A stretch of 21,213 bases of DNA, from the NCBI RefSeq assembly GCF_900105725.1, contig NZ_FNLM01000021.1, positions 1 through 21,213 of the forward strand, in the 5' to 3' direction. Both the position numbers and the translations under genes were made by a program. Positions 1-8,167 of this stretch are shown here, piece by piece. The notes beneath the pieces are model-generated. The model saw nothing but the letters and a program-made list of their open reading frames with translations. It did no database searches and had not been told where the DNA came from. The DNA comes from Gordonia westfalica. GTDB taxonomy: Bacteria; Actinomycetota; Actinomycetes; Mycobacteriales; Mycobacteriaceae. Numbering within the stretch: position 1 is the first letter of the stretch; each line of letters opens with the position of its first letter.

Positions 1-531
1 GTTCCGCGTACCGGTGTCGAGTTTGTGCGACAGGACCGCGTCCCCGCCCTGGGCACAACCCGCCGATTGCAGGCGTTGGTGGCGAACGGGTATTCGCAGA
101 CGGATCTGATCAGCCGTCTGGGTTGGCCGGAGAATGGCAGCACTTCGGAGTTGTTCCTCGGACAGTCCCAACATTGCGGTTCGTCGAGCACGGGATGTGA
201 CGTCCTTGTTCGCGCAGTTGCAGATGTTCCCGGAACTGATCGGAAGGCGCGGCATCGGGCGAAGGCGAAAGGTTGGTTGCCTCCGTTGGCGTGGGATGAG
301 GACCGTATCGATGACCCCACCTATGAGCGGAAGTGGTGGACAAACCCCGCACTGCCGAAGACCTGTTCTCCGACTTCGAGTATCTGCTGTCGATGGGTGT
401 TGGGCGGAGGAGGCATCGCGTCGGTGGGGATGCTGCCGGCGTCGATGAAGCGCCGGTATGAGCGGCATGGGCGGCGTTGTCCGGCAGCGTTGACGTCGGT
501 GGCGTGGCAGCAGAGGAAGACGGCGTCATGA
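1..531 (+). pseudogene. 3' part of the multi-HTH protein gene, segment 1 copy
   Basis: Copy of 11,762-12,298; it lacks the first ~98 codons because the window starts here. At least five single-base losses shift the frame repeatedly compared with the intact copies at 8,967-9,797 and 11,468-12,298, so no continuous product is encoded. These look like sequence errors at a contig end, not biological decay. Confidence 0.8.
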
Positions 532-872
532 CGGGCTTCTCTGCGGATGTGAAGGCTGCTGCTGCGGTGCGGCGATGGGTCGCTGCGAAGTCCAAACCGA
601 CTGGTGTACCGGCACAGGGCAGGACTATCACCACGAGCTAACCGCGGCATGGGCGGATCGAAAGACCCACAGATCAACGCCCTGTCGAATTGTCTGCTGG
701 TGTGCCGCGGCTGCCATGACTTCATCGGCCGCAATCCGGCGCAGGCGTACGCGAAGGGCTGGTTGGTGTCGAAGTTCCGGCAGCCGTCCAGCGATGTGGC
801 TGTCCTGCTGTCGGCCGGTGGGCGTTGCTCGATGATGCCGGCGGGGTCGAGGTGTGCGATGCGGTGGGCTGA
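528..872 (+). pseudogene. HNH endonuclease, frame-broken segment 1 copy
   Basis: Copy of the gene at 12,295-12,642. Three single-base deletions (near 572, 637 and 813) add up to one codon, so the frame is lost in the middle and restored before the stop. See the intact copies for function. Confidence 0.8.
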
Positions 873-1032
873 GGTTCCGGAGTCCTACCTCCTGTGGGGG
901 GCGATCGAGAGGCCGTGCCCTGAGTGCGCGGCCAGGCCGGGGGAGCTTTGCGTACTCCGTTCCCCCGCAACAGGTGCAGAGAAGACACGACACATCCCCT
1001 GCGTGGGGAGAACCAAAGGAGACAACGAATGA
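859..1032 (+). CDS. 57-aa Cys/His small zinc-finger-like protein (intact copy)
   Basis: Encodes 57 residues with a CPxC pair (Cys20, Cys23), then Cys31, His45 and Cys48. The pattern CPxCxAxPGxxC followed by a downstream His resembles short zinc-binding proteins common in actinobacteriophages. The exact role is unknown; nucleic-acid binding is an inference. The ATG overlaps the end of the upstream HNH gene by 14 nt, and the TGA overlaps the next gene's ATG (ATGA). The run of five G at 939-943 keeps the frame; segment 3 has only four and is broken. The copy at 8,463-8,636 agrees with this one. Confidence 0.75.
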   Translation: MRWAEVPESYLLWGAIERPCPECAARPGELCVLRSPATGAEKTRHIPCVGRTKGDNE

Positions 1033-1331
1033 GCAACAACAAGAAGGCTTTCGACGGCGAGGCGTTCAAGGCGGTTGAGGTGGTCAAGGTGCAGGCTGTC
1101 GGCGGAGGCTCGGGTGGCAATGGCGGCTACGTCGTGCAGCCCTTGGCGTCGGCGAGAACTGCTGTGCGTGTGGTGGTGACGAGAACCCGGAAGGGTTACC
1201 AGTGGGCGCAGATCGCCCGCAACGGCAGCGCCGGCGCCATCTCCCCGAAAACGTATGACACGAAGTCGAATGCGGTGCGCGCTGCCAAGCGTCAGGCCGC
1301 TCTGGTGGGTGGGGTGGTGGAGGTCCAGTGA
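1029..1331 (+). CDS. 100-aa DUF1508/YegP-like small protein, segment 1 copy
   Basis: Identical in translation to 12,798-13,100, where the gene is described. A GGAG ribosome-binding site lies 8-9 nt upstream, inside the preceding gene. Confidence 0.75.
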   Translation: MSNNKKAFDGEAFKAVEVVKVQAVGGGSGGNGGYVVQPLASARTAVRVVVTRTRKGYQWAQIARNGSAGAISPKTYDTKSNAVRAAKRQAALVGGVVEVQ

Positions 1332-1687
1332 TCGTCTACGAGAACATCCCGGAGAAGGTGTCTGAGTATCGCGGCACCATCGAGGTGTACGAGGACGAGA
1401 TCTTGCAGGTCGACCTCGATGCCAAGAGCGTGGTCGCCAGACATCCCGAGTGGCGTTGGCGGTGTAAGTCCCGCAACGGTCAGATCCTCGCTCAGGGGGA
1501 AGGCTATCGGCGTAGGTCGGGGGCTCTCAACGCCATCGACACCCAGTACGCGGCGCGGTTGAAGGTTGGTGGCATCAACTACGACGTGGTCCCGCGTGGG
1601 CAAGAACGGCAGATGCTCGTCTGCCCGTGGCGTGTGGTGATCCTCGACCGCCACGGAGACATCGACAAGATCGGAGCACTCTACTGA
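1328..1687 (+). CDS. 119-aa protein with DUF1508/YegP-like core (only intact copy)
   Basis: GTG start overlapping the upstream stop (GTGA). Residues ~42-72 (WRWRCKSRNGQILAQGEGY, then a Ser/Ala-rich stretch ending ALNAID) match the DUF1508/YegP pattern: an aromatic-rich strand, an Asn-Gly turn, a Gly-Tyr and a helix. The biochemical role of that family is not settled. Residues ~80-119 form an extra strand-rich tail. This copy has five G at 1495-1499. Segments 2 and 3 have four, which cuts the product at 77 residues. The frame here keeps both the domain signature and GC-rich third positions, so I take it as correct. The stop joins the next ATG as TGATG. Confidence 0.75.
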   Translation: MIVYENIPEKVSEYRGTIEVYEDEILQVDLDAKSVVARHPEWRWRCKSRNGQILAQGEGYRRRSGALNAIDTQYAARLKVGGINYDVVPRGQERQMLVCPWRVVILDRHGDIDKIGALY

Positions 1688-1905
1688 TGAGCGAGGACAA
1701 CCCCGTATCCCGCAACCTGCCGGGAAACCCTTTCACCGATAACTACGCGGCCATGACGGCTGAGCAGTCCGCATGGTTCGCCATCGCCTACGAGATTCGC
1801 ACACTCACCATCGCCCTCACGGAGCAGACATACAACCTGAACGGCAGTCCTCTCTGTGACGAACTGCGAGATCGGCTGGGCCTGAACGGCGGCGGTGTGT
1901 CATGA
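1687..1905 (+). CDS. 72-aa hypothetical protein, segment 1 copy
   Basis: Intact; translation identical to 13,455-13,673, where the gene is described. Confidence 0.7.
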   Translation: MSEDNPVSRNLPGNPFTDNYAAMTAEQSAWFAIAYEIRTLTIALTEQTYNLNGSPLCDELRDRLGLNGGGVS

Positions 1906-2336
1906 CTCGCATCCTTGGTGTGTCCGCTGTACCGGGTTTCTTCCCACCCGGACCTGTTGATTGGTCGAACGGGCAGACGTTGGTGCCGGCCGAAGACCTG
2001 GAGCAGGCGCAGGCACGCATCGCCGAACTCGAAGTGGCGCTGAGAAGGAAGCGGCTCATCTTCGACCAGGTATGCAACGACCGTGCCGCCCTCAATGCTG
2101 ACGTCAATCGCTTATCCGCTGACCGTCTCGAATCTGAGGCCACCGCAGACGATGTGGTGGAGAAGGCCGAACAGTTCACAGCCGAGCAAGTACGCGACGC
2201 CATCATCGAGGTGTTGGACCAGAACGCGGTGTCGCTGTGGCTGCCCTACGGGGACACACCTCACGGCACCGTCCATCCCGAAGATGTCGGCCATGTCGCC
2301 CGATGGGTAGTTGCAAAGCTGCGGGGGGAGTCATGA
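1902..2336 (+). CDS. 144-aa coiled-coil protein, segment 1 copy
   Basis: Intact; translation identical to 13,670-14,104, where the gene is described. Confidence 0.75.
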   Translation: MTRILGVSAVPGFFPPGPVDWSNGQTLVPAEDLEQAQARIAELEVALRRKRLIFDQVCNDRAALNADVNRLSADRLESEATADDVVEKAEQFTAEQVRDAIIEVLDQNAVSLWLPYGDTPHGTVHPEDVGHVARWVVAKLRGES

Positions 2337-2598
2337 CCGATCCCGCCGTAGACGCAGCACAGAGGGCGTGTGAACCGCATGGCGTCTCGCACTTCGTCGG
2401 CCCGGGAAGGTACGCCCTGCGTGGTGCCCGTGAAGCCTCGCACCACTCCGGGAACTGCATCGGCTCGACGGCTGCCCCGAACGCGACGACTGTACCGATC
2501 CCGAACACCTGACGCTGTGCTCGGGCTGCTACCAGGAATGGCCCTGCCGCACCGCACCCCTCATCTATTCCTCTGACGAGTTGGGAGATACCCCATGA
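2333..2598 (+). pseudogene. 88-aa Cys-rich protein, frame-broken segment 1 copy
   Basis: One C is missing in the run at 2436-2437 (two here, three at the same place in the other segments). The frame is lost after about residue 34. The intact copy is 14,101-14,367. Confidence 0.75.
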
Positions 2599-2768
2599 CA
2601 CCCACACCCGCCGAGATCGCGGCGGCACACCAGTCGTACGAGTGGGCAGGTGGCGTGTGCTGCACCTGCGGCCCCGACTACTACATCAACGACGCCGAGC
2701 ATGGTGCCCACGTCATCGCTGCTCTGTCTGAGCACTACCACTGCCCACGTCATCGCTGCTCTGTCTGA
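2595..2768 (+). CDS. 5' half of split CxCG protein, segment 1 copy
   Basis: 57-residue reading that ends early because of the 37-bp tandem duplication. See 14,364-14,537. Confidence 0.5.
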   Translation: MTPTPAEIAAAHQSYEWAGGVCCTCGPDYYINDAEHGAHVIAALSEHYHCPRHRCSV

Positions 2769-2970
2769 GCACTACCACCTACTACCCAAGGCGGAACCGG
2801 GCGGCGAAGACGACGACCGCGCCGAGTGGCTGGACGGGGAAGTGATGGCCGCCCGAGGCAAGCGGGTGGTGCGGCTCTACTTCGAGGACCCTCGCAATAC
2901 GCCTGAGGATGCCCGCGAACTCGCATCCGCCCTGGCGTCTGCTGCTGATGTTGCGGAGGAGCCGAGATGA
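2650..2970 (+). CDS. 3' half of split CxCG protein, segment 1 copy
   Basis: Open frame covering the C-terminal half of the split gene. The part before the duplication is a shadow reading. See 14,419-14,739. Confidence 0.5.
   Translation: MACAAPAAPTTTSTTPSMVPTSSLLCLSTTTAHVIAALSEHYHLLPKAEPGGEDDDRAEWLDGEVMAARGKRVVRLYFEDPRNTPEDARELASALASAADVAEEPR
2705..2778 (+). repeat. 37-bp perfect tandem duplication, segment 1
   Basis: Two perfect 37-nt copies (2705-2741, 2742-2778), each starting TGCCCACGTC and ending CACTACCAC. 37 is not a multiple of three, so the duplication shifts the frame of the gene that contains it. Confidence 0.95.
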
Positions 2971-3161
2971 GCGACGCAGACGAAAAGGCGGTCGCTGAGG
3001 CGCTATACGCGGTCGAGAGCGTGCACCACTTCCACGGCACTGAATGCCTCTGCGGCTTCAACTCTCACCGGGCGCGCGAACGCACCGCCCACATCACACG
3101 CCTGGCCCTAGGGGAGCTGTTGGGCCACGACTTCGTCAGAAAGGCGGCATTCGATGTCTGA
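2967..3161 (+). CDS. 64-aa CxCG/His small protein, segment 1 copy
   Basis: Intact; translation identical to 14,736-14,930, where the gene is described. Confidence 0.7.
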   Translation: MSDADEKAVAEALYAVESVHHFHGTECLCGFNSHRARERTAHITRLALGELLGHDFVRKAAFDV

Positions 3162-3879
3162 CATCGGTTTCGGTCCTGTTGGTGATCCCCCGATCATCCA
3201 CGGCGGCAACAGCTATGTGACCCGTGATGGGTATGGGCGTCCGACGTATCTGGTGGACCGGCGACTCCTGGAGAAGGCGGAGGCACGCATCGCCGAACTC
3301 GAAGACCAGCTGCGTCCTATGTCGCCACTGAGACAGCAAGCCGACACCTACCTGCGGATACTGCGCCACCCTGAAATCTACCGCCACCTACGCGCGGGAG
3401 CGGGGTCGTGGTCCGACCAGATCGACGCGCGTATCACCACTGTCGCTGCTGATCGGGATCACTGGCGGGCGGAAGCAGAGAAAGCCCGCGACCTCCCCGC
3501 ACCGGACGCCGGCAACCCCGAGCACCTGAGATTCGCGGCGAACATCCTGATCGACCGGGCACTCAAGTTGGGAGTCAAATTCCGTGCTGAAGCGGCTCTC
3601 GGCCCGTTCAACGCCGACGAACTCCGCAATGCTGCCCGTCGTCTCGAATCTGAGGCCACCGCAGACGATGTGGTGGAGAGGATCGCCCGCGAGCTGTACC
3701 GACGCCTATACCCCGGCCCAATCGGCACCCACGACTCAGCGCGCACCCGAGAAAGTGACGCCGCCGAAATGGATATGGCCTATCGGAAGTGGGATGAAGG
3801 CCGCGAAGGGTTTGCGCCGGGGCGGCAGTGTCGCGAGATTGCCGCCCATATCGCTGGGCTTCTGCGGGGTGACCGATGA
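3154..3879 (+). CDS. 241-aa coiled-coil protein, segment 1 copy
   Basis: Intact; translation identical to 14,923-15,648, where the gene is described. Confidence 0.75.
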   Translation: MSDIGFGPVGDPPIIHGGNSYVTRDGYGRPTYLVDRRLLEKAEARIAELEDQLRPMSPLRQQADTYLRILRHPEIYRHLRAGAGSWSDQIDARITTVAADRDHWRAEAEKARDLPAPDAGNPEHLRFAANILIDRALKLGVKFRAEAALGPFNADELRNAARRLESEATADDVVERIARELYRRLYPGPIGTHDSARTRESDAAEMDMAYRKWDEGREGFAPGRQCREIAAHIAGLLRGDR

Positions 3880-4283
3880 GCGCCGCAGAGGAAGCAAGGA
3901 AGCTGCTCGAAGGCATCACACCCGGGCCGTGGGAAGCAGAACCCTGGGATGGCACCACACGCGAGTCTGTCGGCGTCTTCGCCGGGAGCGTATGGGGTCC
4001 GCGAGTTGCAGGGCTGATCACGTCCTCCGCCGACGCCGAGTTCATTGCCGCTACACCCGAGTTGGTGCCCGCTCTGCTCGCCGAACTCGACCAGGCGAAG
4101 GCGGACCTCGATGCTGCCGCATACCGGCACGGACAACTACAGTCCCGCATCGCCAACCGAGACGCCACCATCCAACGGGTACGGGAGCTAATCGCCGAGT
4201 GGTCGTGGACGGAACACCACCACGACGAACCGGTCTATGAGATATGGAAGCCGCTCGCCCGCATCGTCGGGGGTGAGTCGTGA
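3876..4283 (+). CDS. 135-aa Ead/Ea22-like protein, segment 1 copy
   Basis: Intact; translation identical to 15,645-16,052, where the gene is described. Confidence 0.75.
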   Translation: MSAAEEARKLLEGITPGPWEAEPWDGTTRESVGVFAGSVWGPRVAGLITSSADAEFIAATPELVPALLAELDQAKADLDAAAYRHGQLQSRIANRDATIQRVRELIAEWSWTEHHHDEPVYEIWKPLARIVGGES

Positions 4284-4527
4284 GCGACATTCCGGAGTGG
4301 CGTGCAGGATCGCTCGCCGACAACCTCGCCGTCGCACTGAGGACCCGACTTGCCGAGACCGGAGTCTCGCAGGGCGATCTCGCGCGTCGCGCCGGCGTCA
4401 GCGAAAAGCACCTGTCGCAGGTCATCAACGGACGCGCCGGTGCCTCGGTAGCAACCTGGGACCGACTCTTTGTCGCGCTGAATACAGCGAATGACGCTCG
4501 CCAAGACACCGTCGGGGTGAGTTGTGA
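4280..4527 (+). CDS. HTH (Cro/CI-type) protein, segment 1 copy with damaged 3' end
   Basis: The first ~78 residues, including the whole helix-turn-helix, are identical to 16,049-16,297. One G is missing in the run at 4514-4517 (four, against five in the other segments). The normal stop is therefore read past. Confidence 0.75.
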
Positions 4528-4730
4528 CCTGCCGCTGCAACCCCTCGAAGCCGTCATCGACTGGCTACTACCCCGACTCCGGATACTCCCACCCCTGCTA
4601 CCCGAAGGCGCGAATCCTGCTGTGCACAACGGGAAAACCCACCATCGGGGTAGATGAGGGTGGAGGGTGCTGTGAAACCGGCATGACGCTGCGGAGTCAG
4701 CAGAGATTACTTCACTCTGGTGCGGTAGGC
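4524..4730 (+). pseudogene. Small gene of uncertain frame, segment 1 copy running into the tip
   Basis: Matches 16,294-16,497 but becomes unreadable at fold-back junction 1. It has four C near 4,540 where the other segments have five. This puts it in the alternative frame whose product contains YYPDSGYSHPCYP; see the segment 3 copy. Confidence 0.4.
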
Positions 4731-4776
4731 ACGAGCCGTGGAGCGGGTGCCACGGACAGGGTGGGAGTAATTGTCA
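4640..4776. other. Fold-back junction 1 (error-rich tip)
   Basis: Centre of the inverted repeat at about 4,748. The left arm here is a badly degraded version of 16,410-16,540, with many indels and substitutions. The right arm becomes clean only after the start codon remnant at 4,777. The very tip is a short palindrome: CCGTGG at 4736-4741 and CCACGG at 4750-4755 around an 8-nt loop. No trustworthy gene can be read through it. Confidence 0.85.
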
Positions 4777-4971
4777 TTGGCTGAACTCCTTCGCAGTTCG
4801 GTCAGTGCCGGGTGTCACAGCACCTGGCCACCCTCATTCTACCCCGATGGTGGGGTTTTCCCGTTGTGCCACAGCAGGATTCGCGCCTTCGGGTAGCAGG
4901 GGTGGGAGTATCCGGAGTCGGGGTAGTAGCCAGTCGATGACGGCTTCGAGGGGGTTGCAGCGGCAGGTCAC
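4774..4971 (-). pseudogene. Small gene of uncertain frame, segment 2 copy
   Basis: Reverse copy of 16,294-16,497 with about six bases missing close to the tip, so it is not readable as one frame. The ATG of the following 251-aa gene is still present at 4775-4777, but that gene is lost at the junction. Confidence 0.45.
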
Positions 4972-5216
4972 AACTCACCCCCGACGGTGTCTTGGCGAGC
5001 GTCATTCGCTGTATTCAGCGCGACAAAGAGTCGGTCCCAGGTTGCTACCGAGGCACCGGCGCGTCCGTTGATGACCTGCGACAGGTGCTTTTCGCTGACG
5101 CCGGCGCGACGCGCGAGATCGCCCTGCGAGACTCCGGTCTCGGCAAGTCGGGTCCTCAGTGCGACGGCGAGGTTGTCGGCGAGCGATCCTGCACGCCACT
5201 CCGGAATGTCGCTCAC
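4968..5216 (-). CDS. HTH (Cro/CI-type) protein, segment 2 copy
   Basis: Intact 82 residues; identical to 16,049-16,297. Confidence 0.8.
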   Translation of the reverse strand: MSDIPEWRAGSLADNLAVALRTRLAETGVSQGDLARRAGVSEKHLSQVINGRAGASVATWDRLFVALNTANDARQDTVGGEL

Positions 5217-5620
5217 GACTCACCCCCGACGATGCGGGCGAGCGGCTTCCATATCTCATAGACCGGTTCGTCGTGGTGGTGTTCCGTCCACGACCACTCG
5301 GCGATTAGCTCCCGTACCCGTTGGATGGTGGCGTCTCGGTTGGCGATGCGGGACTGTAGTTGTCCGTGCCGGTATGCGGCAGCATCGAGGTCCGCCTTCG
5401 CCTGGTCGAGTTCGGCGAGCAGAGCGGGCACCAACTCGGGTGTAGCGGCAATGAACTCGGCGTCGGCGGAGGACGTGATCAGCCCTGCAACTCGCGGACC
5501 CCATACGCTCCCGGCGAAGACGCCGACAGACTCGCGTGTGGTGCCATCCCAGGGTTCTGCTTCCCACGGCCCGGGTGTGATGCCTTCGAGCAGCTTCCTT
5601 GCTTCCTCTGCGGCGCTCAT
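5213..5620 (-). CDS. 135-aa Ead/Ea22-like protein, segment 2 copy
   Basis: Intact; identical to 15,645-16,052. Confidence 0.75.
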   Translation of the reverse strand: MSAAEEARKLLEGITPGPWEAEPWDGTTRESVGVFAGSVWGPRVAGLITSSADAEFIAATPELVPALLAELDQAKADLDAAAYRHGQLQSRIANRDATIQRVRELIAEWSWTEHHHDEPVYEIWKPLARIVGGES

Positions 5621-6342
5621 CGGTCACCCCGCAGAAGCCCAGCGATATGGGCGGCAATCTCGCGACACTGCCGCCCCGGCGCAAACCCTTCGCGGCCTTC
5701 ATCCCACTTCCGATAGGCCATATCCATTTCGGCGGCGTCACTTTCTCGGGTGCGCGCTGAGTCGTGGGTGCCGATTGGGCCGGGGTATAGGCGTCGGTAC
5801 AGCTCGCGGGCGATCCTCTCCACCACATCGTCTGCGGTGGCCTCAGATTCGAGACGACGGGCAGCATTGCGGAGTTCGTCGGCGTTGAACGGGCCGAGAG
5901 CCGCTTCAGCACGGAATTTGACTCCCAACTTGAGTGCCCGGTCGATCAGGATGTTCGCCGCGAATCTCAGGTGCTCGGGGTTGCCGGCGTCCGGTGCGGG
6001 GAGGTCGCGGGCTTTCTCTGCTTCCGCCCGCCAGTGATCCCGATCAGCAGCGACAGTGGTGATACGCGCGTCGATCTGGTCGGACCACGACCCCGCTCCC
6101 GCGCGTAGGTGGCGGTAGATTTCAGGGTGGCGCAGTATCCGCAGGTAGGTGTCGGCTTGCTGTCTCAGTGGCGACATAGGACGCAGCTGGTCTTCGAGTT
6201 CGGCGATGCGTGCCTCCGCCTTCTCCAGGAGTCGCCGGTCCACCAGATACGTCGGACGCCCATACCCATCACGGGTCACATAGCTGTTGCCGCCGTGGAT
6301 GATCGGGGGATCACCAACAGGACCGAAACCGATGTCAGACAT
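5617..6342 (-). CDS. 241-aa coiled-coil protein, segment 2 copy
   Basis: Intact; identical to 14,923-15,648. Confidence 0.75.
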   Translation of the reverse strand: MSDIGFGPVGDPPIIHGGNSYVTRDGYGRPTYLVDRRLLEKAEARIAELEDQLRPMSPLRQQADTYLRILRHPEIYRHLRAGAGSWSDQIDARITTVAADRDHWRAEAEKARDLPAPDAGNPEHLRFAANILIDRALKLGVKFRAEAALGPFNADELRNAARRLESEATADDVVERIARELYRRLYPGPIGTHDSARTRESDAAEMDMAYRKWDEGREGFAPGRQCREIAAHIAGLLRGDR

Positions 6343-6529
6343 CGAATGCCGCCTTTCTGACGAAGTCGTGGCCCAACAGCTCCCCTAGGGCCAGGCGTGT
6401 GATGTGGGCGGTGCGTTCGCGCGCCCGGTGAGAGTTGAAGCCGCAGAGGCATTCAGTGCCGTGGAAGTGGTGCACGCTCTCGACCGCGTATAGCGCCTCA
6501 GCGACCGCCTTTTCGTCTGCGTCGCTCAT
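6335..6529 (-). CDS. 64-aa CxCG/His small protein, segment 2 copy
   Basis: Intact; identical to 14,736-14,930. Confidence 0.7.
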   Translation of the reverse strand: MSDADEKAVAEALYAVESVHHFHGTECLCGFNSHRARERTAHITRLALGELLGHDFVRKAAFDV

Positions 6530-6846
6530 CTCGGCTCCTCCGCAACATCAGCAGCAGACGCCAGGGCGGATGCGAGTTCGCGGGCATCCTCAGGCGTATT
6601 GCGAGGGTCCTCGAAGTAGAGCCGCACCACCCGCTTGCCTCGGGCGGCCATCACTTCCCCGTCCAGCCACTCGGCGCGGTCGTCGTCTTCGCCGCCCGGT
6701 TCCGCCTTGGGTAGTAGGTGGTAGTGCTCAGACAGAGCAGCGATGACGTGGGCAGTGGTAGTGCTCAGACAGAGCAGCGATGACGTGGGCACCATGCTCG
6801 GCGTCGTTGATGTAGTAGTCGGGGCCGCAGGTGCAGCACACGCCAC
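6526..6846 (-). CDS. 3' half of split CxCG protein, segment 2 copy
   Basis: Same as 14,419-14,739. Confidence 0.5.
   Translation of the reverse strand: MACAAPAAPTTTSTTPSMVPTSSLLCLSTTTAHVIAALSEHYHLLPKAEPGGEDDDRAEWLDGEVMAARGKRVVRLYFEDPRNTPEDARELASALASAADVAEEPR
6718..6791 (-). repeat. 37-bp perfect tandem duplication, segment 2
   Basis: Reverse-strand copy of the duplication, still perfect and with the same period. Confidence 0.95.
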
Positions 6847-6901
6847 CTGCCCACTCGTACGACTGGTGTGCCGCCGCGATCTCGGCGGGTGTGGGTGTCA
6901 T
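6728..6901 (-). CDS. 5' half of split CxCG protein, segment 2 copy
   Basis: Same as 14,364-14,537. Confidence 0.5.
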   Translation of the reverse strand: MTPTPAEIAAAHQSYEWAGGVCCTCGPDYYINDAEHGAHVIAALSEHYHCPRHRCSV

Positions 6902-7163
6902 GGGGTATCTCCCAACTCGTCAGAGGAATAGATGAGGGGTGCGGTGCGGCAGGGCCATTCCTGGTAGCAGCCCGAGCACAGCGTCAGGTGTTCGGGATCG
7001 GTACAGTCGTCGCGTTCGGGCAGCCGTCGAGCCGATGCAGTTCCCGGAGTGGTGCGAGGGCTTCACGGGCACCACGCAGGGCGTACCTTCCCGGGCCGAC
7101 GAAGTGCGAGACGCCATGCGGTTCACACGCCCTCTGTGCTGCGTCTACGGCGGGATCGGTCAT
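6898..7163 (-). pseudogene. 88-aa Cys-rich protein, frame-broken segment 2 copy
   Basis: Three G at 7018-7020 where both plus-oriented copies have four of the complementary C. The same loss is seen in segment 4, the other minus-oriented copy. The frame is lost after about residue 47. Confidence 0.75.
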
Positions 7164-7594
7164 GACTCCCCCCGCAGCTTTGCAACTACCCATCGGGCGA
7201 CATGGCCGACATCTTCGGGATGGACGGTGCCGTGAGGTGTGTCCCCGTAGGGCAGCCACAGCGACACCGCGTTCTGGTCCAACACCTCGATGATGGCGTC
7301 GCGTACTTGCTCGGCTGTGAACTGTTCGGCCTTCTCCACCACATCGTCTGCGGTGGCCTCAGATTCGAGACGGTCAGCGGATAAGCGATTGACGTCAGCA
7401 TTGAGGGCGGCACGGTCGTTGCATACCTGGTCGAAGATGAGCCGCTTCCTTCTCAGCGCCACTTCGAGTTCGGCGATGCGTGCCTGCGCCTGCTCCAGGT
7501 CTTCGGCCGGCACCAACGTCTGCCCGTTCGACCAATCAACAGGTCCGGGTGGGAAGAAACCCGGTACAGCGGACACACCAAGGATGCGAGTCAT
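7160..7594 (-). CDS. 144-aa coiled-coil protein, segment 2 copy
   Basis: Intact; identical to 13,670-14,104. Confidence 0.75.
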   Translation of the reverse strand: MTRILGVSAVPGFFPPGPVDWSNGQTLVPAEDLEQAQARIAELEVALRRKRLIFDQVCNDRAALNADVNRLSADRLESEATADDVVEKAEQFTAEQVRDAIIEVLDQNAVSLWLPYGDTPHGTVHPEDVGHVARWVVAKLRGES

Positions 7595-7809
7595 GACACA
7601 CCGCCGCCGTTCAGGCCCAGCCGATCTCGCAGTTCGTCACAGAGAGGACTGCCGTTCAGGTTGTATGTCTGCTCCGTGAGGGCGATGGTGAGTGTGCGAA
7701 TCTCGTAGGCGATGGCGAACCATGCGGACTGCTCAGCCGTCATGGCCGCGTAGTTATCGGTGAAAGGGTTTCCCGGCAGGTTGCGGGATACGGGGTTGTC
7801 CTCGCTCAT
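7591..7809 (-). CDS. 72-aa hypothetical protein, segment 2 copy
   Basis: Intact; identical to 13,455-13,673. Confidence 0.7.
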   Translation of the reverse strand: MSEDNPVSRNLPGNPFTDNYAAMTAEQSAWFAIAYEIRTLTIALTEQTYNLNGSPLCDELRDRLGLNGGGVS

Positions 7810-8167
7810 CAGTAGAGTGCTCCGATCTTGTCGATGTCTCCGTGGCGGTCGAGGATCACCACACGCCACGGGCAGACGAGCATCTGCCGTTCTTGCCCAC
7901 GCGGGACCACGTCGTAGTTGATGCCACCAACCTTCAACCGCGCCGCGTACTGGGTGTCGATGGCGTTGAGAGCCCCCGACCTACGCCGATAGCCTTCCCC
8001 TGAGCGAGGATCTGACCGTTGCGGGACTTACACCGCCAACGCCACTCGGGATGTCTGGCGACCACGCTCTTGGCATCGAGGTCGACCTGCAAGATCTCGT
8101 CCTCGTACACCTCGATGGTGCCGCGATACTCAGACACCTTCTCCGGGATGTTCTCGTAGACGATCAC
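7809..8167 (-). pseudogene. 119-aa DUF1508/YegP-like protein, frame-broken segment 2 copy
   Basis: Four C at 7997-8000 instead of five shift the frame after about residue 57, giving a 77-residue product. The intact copy is 1,328-1,687. Confidence 0.75.

Larger units (their letters stand above)
1..4640 (+). repeat. Segment 1 of fold-back repeat (plus orientation)
   Basis: Plus-oriented copy of the template, matching 11,762 to about 16,400 of segment 3 and, reverse-complemented, 4,776-9,480 of segment 2. The first ~900 bases carry many single-base deletions relative to the other copies, for example near 170, 228, 330, 405, 425, 572, 637 and 813. This is typical of a poorly covered contig end. 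Quality drops again after about 4,500 towards the first tip. Confidence 0.95.

Noticed and set aside
2705..2778. CRISPR-like repeats
   Set aside because: Two directly abutting 37-nt copies without spacers and inside a coding gene; no cas genes.
5256..5912. 218-codon Arg-rich frame, also at 3,584-4,240, 15,353-16,009 and 18,805-19,461
   Set aside because: Shadow of the 241-aa and Ead-like genes in another frame. It is rich in Arg, His and Ser as expected for a misread GC-rich sequence and lacks any domain.
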